This document shows, one piece after another, positions 1-8,234 of a stretch of 40,193 bases of DNA. The DNA comes from Clostridia bacterium (GTDB lineage Bacteria > Bacillota > Clostridia > TANB77 > CAG-508), in contig JAFXVF010000007.1 in the NCBI GenBank assembly GCA_017524665.1, positions 1-40,193 of the forward strand, given 5' to 3'. The notes below the pieces were generated by a model. The model made no database searches. It was not told where the DNA came from and saw only the letters and a program-made list of their open reading frames with translations. Positions within the stretch are counted from its first letter, which is position 1. Every line of letters starts with the position of its first letter. Both the position numbers and the translations under genes were made by a program.

Positions 1-1
1 A

Positions 2-2494
2 GTAGAAGGAAGAGGAGAGCTAGAAGAAGCAGAAAGAAAGATAAAAGTAGAAAGCAATAAAGAAAGTATAAATGAAAAAGAAGAAGAAATAGAGCTAAAG
101 GTAGAGCTAGGAAACAACGAAGAGAATTCAGCATTATATAGCAACCCAGAGATAAGAGTAAAGCTACCAGAATTTGTAGAAGCAGTAGAAATAACAAATG
201 CAAATATACTATTTGAAGACGAGCTAGCAATAGCAAACGTAACAACAGAGGAAAATGAAGAAGGAAAAGCAATAAGAGTAAACCTAGAAGGAACACAAAC
301 AGAGTTTAGCAAATTAGGGAATGCAACAACGATAGTATTAGGAGCAAAGTTAACGACGAAAGAAGCAGAAGAAGTAGGAGAGATAGTAGCAGAAGTAGAA
401 GGAAGTGCAGCGAAAGCAGAGCTACAATCAAATGTAAAAGAAGAAGCAAAAGTAGTAGGAGTAGAAATACCATTAGATGAAATAGCAGAAGATAATGAAG
501 AAGAGCAAAACATAGAAGAACCAATAGACACAGAAATTGACGAGAATGACATAATAGATGGAGAAATAGTGATAAAAATGTTCTCTAATGCTGAAGGAAA
601 GACATTAACAGAAGGAGAAAAAGTTAAATACAGAATAAATTTATACAGCATATTGGATAGCGAAAATGAAGAAAACGCTTTAAAGAATGTATTAGTAAAA
701 GACTTCCTTCCAAATGGTGTAACATTTGAAAGTGCAAAAACACTAGTAAGAAAAGGTGAAACAGGAGAAGCCCAGGGGAAAGATGTTGCAACATATGATG
801 CTAAAAACAGATCTGTTTCATGGAATATAGGTACACTTACAAGTGACGAATTAATAATATTAGAACTAGACGTAAGTATCAATCCTTTAGAAAAGAAAGT
901 ATACGAAAAAGAAATAGCAAATACTGCAATTGTTACATATGAAGGCGCAGAAAATATTTCTTCAAACGAAATATTAGTTAATGTTGCAAAACCATATTTA
1001 AGTTATACTAAATTAACAGAAAATGTTAAAAGCACAAATAATGTAGGAGACGTAGTTAAATTAATAATCCAAGCAAAAAATATTGGGAAATTAACTTCAG
1101 AGGAAACAAAAATAAACATGACATTATTAGATGAAATAATTCCAATAGAAATGTCTTATGGAACAAATGGCAACATAAACACAGCATCATGTTCAAGTAA
1201 AGAAATTGAAACTACAATACCTGTATTAAATCCTGATGAAACGTTCGAATTTAAAGTAACTGGAATGGTAGACTTAGACGTAAACTATAAAGACGCCTTA
1301 AAAGAAATTGAACAAAAAGCGATTGTTGGAAATGAAGAAATAACATGGGTAATTAAAATAGAAAATCCAGACCATTTAGTAGATCCTAACAATAATGAAG
1401 AACCAGTACAAAATGAAGAACCAGTACAAAATGAAGAACCAGTACAAAATGAAGAACCAGTACAAAACGGAGAATCAGATAATCAAAACAATGAAAATAA
1501 CAACAATTCTCAAAATGTTGAAGGTTCAAAAACTTATTCAATAAGTGGTATAGCGTGGGAAGATGAAAATAAAGATGGAATAAGACAAGCAACAGAGAGA
1601 GCTATAGATGGAATAAAAGCAAAATTAGTACAAGGAAATAATACAATTAAAACTGTTATAACTGATAAAAATGGTATGTATTCATTTGACAAAACAGTAG
1701 AAGGTGAATATCAAGTAGTATTTGAATATGATCCAATTAGGTATAAACTAACAGAATATAGAAAGACAGGAGAAAAAGAAATCAATTCAAGTGCTATATC
1801 AGGAGTAAGAGGAGAAGCATTAACAGATGTAATGAACTTAACAGAAGATATAATACATGTTAATATAGGACTAATTAAAATACCAGAATTTGATATGAGC
1901 TTAAAGACAGTTATAAATCGCGTTATTGTACAAAATGGTAATAATACACAAACATATGAATATGGTACAGACTATGCAAAATTAGACATAAATGCTAAAT
2001 ACTTAAAAAATTCTACAGTTCTTGTAGAGTACAAAATAATAATCACAAATGAAGGCGAAATTGCAGGAAAGGTTAAATCAGTTGTAGACTATATGCCAAA
2101 AGATATGACATTTAGTACTGATTTAAATAGAACATGGATTCAAGATTCAAATGGTAACTTATATAATAGCGAGCTTAAAGGATTAAATATAGAGCCAGGA
2201 GAAACAAAAGAATTATTACTAGTATTAAAGAAGACGATGACCGAGGAAAATGTAGGATTAATAAGCAATACAGCAGAGTTAGACGAAGTAGAAAATGTTG
2301 AAAATTTAAAAGACAGAGATTCTACATTAGCAAATAGAGTAGACGGAGAAGACGATATGTCAACAGCAAGTGTGCTTTTAGGAGTAAGAACAGGTTCAGA
2401 AGTGTTCTATACAACTTTAATAATTGTAATATTAATTATATTATCTACAGGCGCATATATAATAAACAGAAAAGTATTAAAAGTGACAAGATAA
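2..2494 (+). CDS. DUF11 / SdrD-B repeat surface protein, membrane anchored (5' truncated by window edge)
   Basis: The frame is open from base 2, so the gene starts outside the window and 830 residues are visible. The first ATG in the window (569) is internal. The first ~185 residues are very Glu-rich and match no family I know. DUF11-like beta-sandwich repeats follow, around visible residues 190-290 and 330-430. Next come a four-copy EEPVQN linker (about 465-488), an SdrD B-like domain (YSISGIAWEDENKDGIR, about 512-590), a further DUF11 unit, and a C-terminal membrane helix (FYTTLIIVILIILSTGAYII) with a basic tail. There is no LPXTG motif, so anchoring is by the helix. DUF11 and SdrD-B domains are typical stalk modules of Gram-positive cell-surface proteins; the ligand is unknown. 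The 3' end lies 72 nt before the next surface gene and the two are probably co-transcribed. Valine codons in the first 560 bases are almost all GTA, unlike the rest of the gene. Confidence 0.85.
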   Translation, partial: VEGRGELEEAERKIKVESNKESINEKEEEIELKVELGNNEENSALYSNPEIRVKLPEFVEAVEITNANILFEDELAIANVTTEENEEGKAIRVNLEGTQTEFSKLGNATTIVLGAKLTTKEAEEVGEIVAEVEGSAAKAELQSNVKEEAKVVGVEIPLDEIAEDNEEEQNIEEPIDTEIDENDIIDGEIVIKMFSNAEGKTLTEGEKVKYRINLYSILDSENEENALKNVLVKDFLPNGVTFESAKTLVRKGETGEAQGKDVATYDAKNRSVSWNIGTLTSDELIILELDVSINPLEKKVYEKEIANTAIVTYEGAENISSNEILVNVAKPYLSYTKLTENVKSTNNVGDVVKLIIQAKNIGKLTSEETKINMTLLDEIIPIEMSYGTNGNINTASCSSKEIETTIPVLNPDETFEFKVTGMVDLDVNYKDALKEIEQKAIVGNEEITWVIKIENPDHLVDPNNNEEPVQNEEPVQNEEPVQNEEPVQNGESDNQNNENNNNSQNVEGSKTYSISGIAWEDENKDGIRQATERAIDGIKAKLVQGNNTIKTVITDKNGMYSFDKTVEGEYQVVFEYDPIRYKLTEYRKTGEKEINSSAISGVRGEALTDVMNLTEDIIHVNIGLIKIPEFDMSLKTVINRVIVQNGNNTQTYEYGTDYAKLDINAKYLKNSTVLVEYKIIITNEGEIAGKVKSVVDYMPKDMTFSTDLNRTWIQDSNGNLYNSELKGLNIEPGETKELLLVLKKTMTEENVGLISNTAELDEVENVENLKDRDSTLANRVDGEDDMSTASVLLGVRTGSEVFYTTLIIVILIILSTGAYIINRKVLKVTR
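1394..1465 (+). repeat. 18-bp in-frame tandem repeat, four copies (EEPVQN linker)
   Basis: Four identical 18-nt units (AATGAAGAACCAGTACAA) lie at 1394, 1412, 1430 and 1448, followed by a decayed fifth unit. They encode a Glu/Pro-rich spacer between the DUF11 and SdrD-B regions. Exact copies suggest recent expansion and probable length variation between strains. Confidence 0.95.
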
Positions 2495-2566
2495 GGAAGG
2501 TAAGCGAAAATGAAAAAAGATTACCTAAATGAATCAGAGCATGAAATAATGAAAGGAGGCAAGCTA

Positions 2567-5500
2567 ATGAAAACGAAGAAAATATTAATTTCTGGGTTTA
2601 TATTAGCTCTTGCAACAATTTGCTTAGGAACTAGCGTACAAGCAGCTGGATTTACAAGTAGAATACTCCAAAAAAATAGCCTGAATTTGGGAGAGGCAAT
2701 AGGAGAAGTTAGACTTGATAATAGCAGAGGAACAACCACTAGTTCAGAATTTGACGGGTATGCAAGTAGATTTGCAGAAAACCCTAATTTAACAGTGCCT
2801 TTAACAAGAGGAGATGTAATTGGAATGCACAACTTCTTCTGTATTGAGCCAACTGTTGAATTACCAACAAGTTCAGTTGATTACGTAGCAGATGGAAAAA
2901 TTATAAACATTGAAAGTAAAAAAGGAAGTTCTGAAGTAGCAGATGTAAATAATAGCATAAATTCTTACATTATTTCTGCAAGGGATGAACTTGCAGGAGA
3001 TGCAGGAAAAGAGTTTTATCAAAAGGTTGTACAAAGTGCTGTTTGGATGAGTACACTTACTGAATCAGATAAAAGTTCAACAGTTGGAAGAAACTTTTAT
3101 GAATCAGCAAAGGCATATGCAGATTATATCAAAAGGTATAAAGAACCTGCATTATATTCATCTTCATCTCAAACAAAAATGTTAGAGACAGGAGAATATT
3201 TAGTAGGGCCATATAGATTAAACTACACAACATCACATTATAACGATATCCAATTTGGACAAGTTACAGGTATAACAATAAAAGATTCAATGGGAAATAA
3301 TTTAACTCGTGGAACAGATTGGGAATTAACTGATAGCACAGGCAGAACTGTTATTACAGAGACAGAATATAATGATACACAATCATACATAGAAGACTAT
3401 AATTTTCCAAAAAACGGACAAGAATTTTATATAAAAATAAGAGCAGGACTTAATGCTTCAACTGTAAAAATGACAGTTGGATTTAATACAATAGAAGCAA
3501 CAGGACATTATATTAAATTAAAAGGAACAAAAGAAGTGCAAGCAGGATCTTCTACAGTATATTGTGAAACTTGCAAACCATACATAGATGCTCATGATTA
3601 TGTAGAAATTGACGGTGAAAAATATCATATTGAAAAGGTTACAAAATACGCAATGTGTGGACGTAGGGTACAACAAAATATTAGTAAAGACGGAAAACCA
3701 TTACCAAGTTCTGTGTCTCCAGCCTGGAAAACACTATATTGCGGTAAAGGAACAGCACATGTAGCAACTGGAAAATATTTAAATGGCCAAGAAACAAACT
3801 ATAGAGACGTTACTTGCGGAGAAAAATATACAATAGCTATTCTTAACCCTGTTACAAACGGAATAGAAGGAACATCTCAAGGCACTGCAGCATGTCGCCA
3901 ATATTTAGTGAGATATACAGTAAATGAATACAAAAAATTAGGCTGCGGAGAGACTGTTTCCCGTGAATATACGGTTTACTCAAAAACATCACAAAGATTT
4001 GAATATCAATCAGAATTACCATGCGGCTATACAAGCTCATGGCGATACCATATAACAGAAACACAAGAGTTAATATATGCTTGGGGTGAAAGAACAAATA
4101 CTGAAGTTGAAGTAACAGCAGATATTCTTTTAGAGACAGTTGACCTATCACTTAGAAAATTTATTACAGCAATAAACGGAGAACCAATTAGCAATAGTAG
4201 AGAGCCACAAGTAGATGTAAGCCCATTAAAAAATGGAAAAACAACTGCAAAATATAATCATCCAAAATCATTGCTTACAGTTAAACTTGGAGACGAAGTA
4301 ACATACACAATTAGAGTATATAATGAAGGAACAACAGATGCATATGCAAAAGAAGTAAAAGATTACTTACCAACAAATATGGAATTTGTAAGTGCTACTG
4401 TAGATGGAGTAAACTATGGATGGAAAACATCAACAGTAAATGGCAGAACAGTAATTACTACAAGCTATTTGGCTGATAAAAAACTTGAAAAATATCACAC
4501 AATAAATAAAGATGATTACAGAGAACAATTAGACTATGTAGATTTAAAATTGATAGCAAGAGTTAAAACTACAGCTGCATACGATGAAAAACTTATAAAC
4601 ATCGCAGAAATTAGCAAATATGCATATCAAAACAATAAAGGAAATGTAATAGAGATAGCTACAGATGTTGACTCAACAGCTAACAATATAAAATTACCAA
4701 GCAAAGAAAAATGGCCAGAATATTATGGAGCTGGAATAGATGGCAACTATGTAAAAGGACAAGAAGATGATGATGACTTTGAAGGAGTAAGAGTACTTCT
4801 ATATGTTGATTTATCTTTAAGAAAATTCATCACAGCGGTAAATGGAGAACAAATAACAACTAGAGAACCACAAGTTGATATAAGCCCATTAAAAAACGGC
4901 GGAACAACAGCAAAATACAATCATACAAAAGCTGTTCTTGATGTAGCTTATGAAGATGAAGTAACATACACAATTAGAGTATACAATGAAGGAAATGCAG
5001 CTGGTTATGCTCTAGAAGTAAAAGACTACTTACCAACAGATATGGAATTTGTAAGTGCTACTGTAGATGGCATTGACTATGGATGGAAAACATCAGTAGA
5101 AAATGGTAGAACAGTGATTACTACAAATTACTTACAAAACAAGGTAATAGACAGATATTATGGTGGAGATAAATTAGATTACGAAGATTTAAAATTAATC
5201 TGCAAAGTAAAGAATACAGCCAAAATTAATGAAATCTTATTAAATATCTCAGAAATAAGCAAATATGGAGTAGATGTTAAAGGAAAAGCTTATGTAATTG
5301 CATCAGACAGAGATTCAACAGCAAATGACATAAATCTTCCACAAGAAAATGCATGGTCAAGTTACTACGGAAGTGGAGAAGATGGCAACTATGTAAAAGG
5401 ACAAGAAGATGATGACGACTTTGAAAGAGTATCTGTAAGAATTACAGACATAGGCGGAACAGTTTGGTTAGATGGATTAGAGACAAAACAACAAAGAAGA

Positions 5501-7990
5501 GATGACAGATTAAATACTGGATCTAATACTCAAGACGTAATGCTAGAAAATATATTAGTTACATTATTAATGAAAAATGACAATGGAGAGTTTGTAGTAA
5601 ATGACACTCAAAAGACAGACAGCAATGGAAATTACAAATTTGTAAATAAGCTAATAGGTAGAGAATATATTGTAAAATTTGAATACTTTGGACAACAATA
5701 TATGCAAGTAGCATATGTAGATCCATATAGCCAAGAATATAGCGCAGATTGTTCTATGGCACAAGAGAAGAAAGAAGAAAGAGATGCATTAAATGATAAA
5801 TTCCATAAAATTGTTAATGGAAAAGCTCAAAATAGTGCTGGAGAATACACAATAGAATTAAATTATAATAGAAATGAAAGAACAAAGGCAGCAGTACTTG
5901 TAAGAGATGATGCATTTAACAATAAGACATTAATTAATGCATATACAGTAGCGTTTAAAGGATCAGATAGCTTTGTAAATCACATCAATTTTGGTATATA
6001 TGAAAGACCTCAAACTGACCTAGCAATAATGACAGACATTAAAGAAGCTACATTAGCAATAAATGGATTAGAAGAAGTTAAACCATATAACGGAAGAAGA
6101 GAAGAAGCAGCTATGGACATAAATGTTAAGCTAGAAGATGATTATAACAAAGTTTATGATGTTGACTTATTCCGTTCAGACTATAACTTTAGAATTGCAG
6201 ATTATAACCAAGATGATACAGTAACAGTACCTGCTAAAGGACAAGAACTAGAAGTATACATTACATATAAAATTAGAGTTCAAAACAATTCTACTAAAAC
6301 AGCAGCACTAAACGAACTTAAAATGTATTATGCTCCAGAGTACAACCTAGTTGAATCTTGGTACTCAGAAGCAGAAAAAGTAGAATGGGCAACAGGTGGA
6401 GAAGAGCATGGATTTAAGACAATGACAACAAAACTTTCAAATGATATTACATTAAACTCTGGAGATTACGTATATGTATATGTTAAATTCCAAGTTGCAA
6501 AAAATAATAATGGCGAAATTACATTAGGAGAAAAATATGTTGTAACTGAAATTACTGCATACACATCACCTGAAGGATTAATCGATATGAACTCAGAGCC
6601 AGGAAATACATCAGTAGAAAATTGGGAAAAATATGAAGCAACACGTGAAGATGATACAGATAAAGCACCAGGAGTTAATGTACGTATCGGTGACCAAACA
6701 AGGACAATGACAGGCTTTGTATGGGAAGACTTAGAATCAGCTACAGAAACAGAAAATAACAACGGTGTAAAAATAGGAAATGGTGTATATGAACAAGGCG
6801 AAAAGAAACAAAATGGAGTAACTGTACAATTAATTGAGTTAGTTGAAATAGATGGAAAAACATATGAGTACATTTGGCAAGAAACAAAAACCGGAAGCGA
6901 TAAAGTAAGTTACATGGATAGAACAGGAACAAGAAATGACGGTAACCATGCTAGAACAGTTAATGCAGTAAGTGGAACATATACATTCTCAGACTATATA
7001 CCAGGTAAGTATATTGTAAGATTCATATATGGTGAAAACTTAAATGCAAATAAAGAAGTTATCTTAAGCGGACAAGAGTATAAAGAAACAAAATACAAAG
7101 GCTATGGAGACCTTCTATCTAGCGCAAAAGACAACAAAGTTAGAAGACTAGAAGTAATGAATAATGCAAATTCAGATAATGCAGATTTAAATAACAGCGA
7201 GTGGCTAAGACAAAATGCATGGATGAATGCAGATACAGTCGAAGTTATGACAATTGGAGTTGCAGAAGCAACACATGCGTCAAATGTTAACTTTGGTTTA
7301 ATTAAGAGACCAATAGCAAAACTTACAATAACAAAAGAAATTGAAGCAGTAAAAATAACAGATACTGCAGGACAACCTCTTGTTGATACAGATCAAGAAA
7401 AGAACGACGGAGTACGTAAATTTGGCACAGGAGAGTGGGAAGTAGACGTTGATGATGAGTTAATAAATGGTGCTGTATTCGAAGCAAGATATAGAATTAC
7501 AGTAACAAATGACAGTGAAAAGGATACTCTATATAACTACTTTGAAGGGGAACAAATAGAAGGAGTACCAGAAAATCAAAATGTTGAAATCAAAACAGCA
7601 GCTGAAATAGTATACGACAAACCACAAAAAATGGGATTCTCTTCACAAGCTGGTTGGGAAAAACTAGATGGAACAAGTGAACTAATTATTGCAACAAAAG
7701 AGTTAGGCAAATTCCTTGGAAGAGGAGAAAGCGTATCAATGCCAATCACATTAAGCAAAATATTAGCTACTGGAAACGATGACAACTTAGAAACAGTTAA
7801 CATTGCTTTATTAGCTAAAGGTGTAGATAGCAGTGGTAGAACAATAGAAACAGATGAAGGAGAGGCAACAATAACAGTAACAGATCCTGCTGGTAAAGCA
7901 AGAGTACATTATGAAATCTGGATTCTAGCAGCAGCTATGTTTGTAGTTGGAGTTGTAGCAATAAAGATGTTAGTCTTAAAGAAGAAATAA
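2567..7990 (+). CDS. Giant thioester-domain (TQXA-type) adhesin with DUF11 and SdrD-B stalk
   Basis: 1807-aa cell-surface protein. I chose ATG 2567 because an ideal AAAGGAGG lies 7 nt upstream and a signal peptide (MKTKKILISG... SVQAA) follows directly; an upstream ATG at 2510 would put 19 charged residues before the signal. Residues ~85-160 look like a thioester domain: Cys92 in FFCIEP and Gln156 in VVQSAVW match the Cys and TQXA-Gln that form an internal thioester in known TEDs and bind host amines covalently. A Cys-rich segment (about 335-500, several CxxC and CG pairs) follows. Then come two tandem ~222-residue DUF11 repeats starting with VDLSLRKFIT (525 and 747), SdrD-B-like modules near 959 and 1381, another DUF11-like region, and a C-terminal membrane helix (WILAAAMFVVGVVAIKMLVL) plus KKK. 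No sortase motif is visible. Thioester formation is inferred from motif positions only. Confidence 0.85.
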   Translation: MKTKKILISGFILALATICLGTSVQAAGFTSRILQKNSLNLGEAIGEVRLDNSRGTTTSSEFDGYASRFAENPNLTVPLTRGDVIGMHNFFCIEPTVELPTSSVDYVADGKIINIESKKGSSEVADVNNSINSYIISARDELAGDAGKEFYQKVVQSAVWMSTLTESDKSSTVGRNFYESAKAYADYIKRYKEPALYSSSSQTKMLETGEYLVGPYRLNYTTSHYNDIQFGQVTGITIKDSMGNNLTRGTDWELTDSTGRTVITETEYNDTQSYIEDYNFPKNGQEFYIKIRAGLNASTVKMTVGFNTIEATGHYIKLKGTKEVQAGSSTVYCETCKPYIDAHDYVEIDGEKYHIEKVTKYAMCGRRVQQNISKDGKPLPSSVSPAWKTLYCGKGTAHVATGKYLNGQETNYRDVTCGEKYTIAILNPVTNGIEGTSQGTAACRQYLVRYTVNEYKKLGCGETVSREYTVYSKTSQRFEYQSELPCGYTSSWRYHITETQELIYAWGERTNTEVEVTADILLETVDLSLRKFITAINGEPISNSREPQVDVSPLKNGKTTAKYNHPKSLLTVKLGDEVTYTIRVYNEGTTDAYAKEVKDYLPTNMEFVSATVDGVNYGWKTSTVNGRTVITTSYLADKKLEKYHTINKDDYREQLDYVDLKLIARVKTTAAYDEKLINIAEISKYAYQNNKGNVIEIATDVDSTANNIKLPSKEKWPEYYGAGIDGNYVKGQEDDDDFEGVRVLLYVDLSLRKFITAVNGEQITTREPQVDISPLKNGGTTAKYNHTKAVLDVAYEDEVTYTIRVYNEGNAAGYALEVKDYLPTDMEFVSATVDGIDYGWKTSVENGRTVITTNYLQNKVIDRYYGGDKLDYEDLKLICKVKNTAKINEILLNISEISKYGVDVKGKAYVIASDRDSTANDINLPQENAWSSYYGSGEDGNYVKGQEDDDDFERVSVRITDIGGTVWLDGLETKQQRRDDRLNTGSNTQDVMLENILVTLLMKNDNGEFVVNDTQKTDSNGNYKFVNKLIGREYIVKFEYFGQQYMQVAYVDPYSQEYSADCSMAQEKKEERDALNDKFHKIVNGKAQNSAGEYTIELNYNRNERTKAAVLVRDDAFNNKTLINAYTVAFKGSDSFVNHINFGIYERPQTDLAIMTDIKEATLAINGLEEVKPYNGRREEAAMDINVKLEDDYNKVYDVDLFRSDYNFRIADYNQDDTVTVPAKGQELEVYITYKIRVQNNSTKTAALNELKMYYAPEYNLVESWYSEAEKVEWATGGEEHGFKTMTTKLSNDITLNSGDYVYVYVKFQVAKNNNGEITLGEKYVVTEITAYTSPEGLIDMNSEPGNTSVENWEKYEATREDDTDKAPGVNVRIGDQTRTMTGFVWEDLESATETENNNGVKIGNGVYEQGEKKQNGVTVQLIELVEIDGKTYEYIWQETKTGSDKVSYMDRTGTRNDGNHARTVNAVSGTYTFSDYIPGKYIVRFIYGENLNANKEVILSGQEYKETKYKGYGDLLSSAKDNKVRRLEVMNNANSDNADLNNSEWLRQNAWMNADTVEVMTIGVAEATHASNVNFGLIKRPIAKLTITKEIEAVKITDTAGQPLVDTDQEKNDGVRKFGTGEWEVDVDDELINGAVFEARYRITVTNDSEKDTLYNYFEGEQIEGVPENQNVEIKTAAEIVYDKPQKMGFSSQAGWEKLDGTSELIIATKELGKFLGRGESVSMPITLSKILATGNDDNLETVNIALLAKGVDSSGRTIETDEGEATITVTDPAGKARVHYEIWILAAAMFVVGVVAIKMLVLKKK
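4139..5440 (+). repeat. Tandem duplication of a ~666-bp DUF11 module
   Basis: Two consecutive copies begin at 4139 and 4805. Both encode VDLSLRKFITA, then SPLKNG, TTAKYNH, DEVTYTIRVYNEG, KDYLPT and MEFVSATVDG, and both end in YVKGQEDDDDFE. DNA identity is high in the core (for example GTAAGTGCTACTGTAGATGG) and lower between the motifs, so the duplication is old enough to have diverged. Confidence 0.9.
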
Positions 7991-8029
7991 AAATATTCCC
8001 TAGGGATTAAAACCCTAGGGATTTTTTTG
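7991..8029 (+). terminator. Rho-independent terminator of the adhesin operon
   Basis: CCCTAGGG (7998-8005) pairs with CCCTAGGG (8013-8020), is preceded by A-rich sequence and is followed by seven T's. It starts at the adhesin stop codon. Confidence 0.92.
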
Positions 8030-8161
8030 CCAAAAATATTGCACTTTGTAGCAAATTATAATAAAATAATAAACGTAATTTGTAAACATTTGATGCAAAA
8101 GATAAATGGCTAGCAGAAGCAGCAAGAAATTGTAGAAAACTTTTTATATTTACCTCACAGA

Positions 8162-8169
8162 TTTCGACA
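8162..8169 (-). promoter_or_regulatory. Putative Spo0A box upstream of spoIIE
   Basis: TTTCGACA on the plus strand is TGTCGAAA on the minus strand, matching the 0A-box core TGTCGAA. It lies 66 bp before the spoIIE ATG, with a possible -10 (TATTAA, 8189-8194) downstream. In Bacillus subtilis spoIIE is switched on by phosphorylated Spo0A. The rest of 8030-8234 holds no convincing gene, only a 42-codon open stretch without a start codon. Confidence 0.6.
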
Positions 8170-8234
8170 AAAAAAGGCTGGTGGCTTGTATTAAAATACG
8201 AAGGTAAATATTAATATAAAAGGTGGGCGGTAAA

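Noticed and set aside
1386..1592. Minus-strand frame across the 18-bp tandem repeat
   Set aside because: It is the reverse reading of the EEPVQN linker and has no start signal or recognisable protein.
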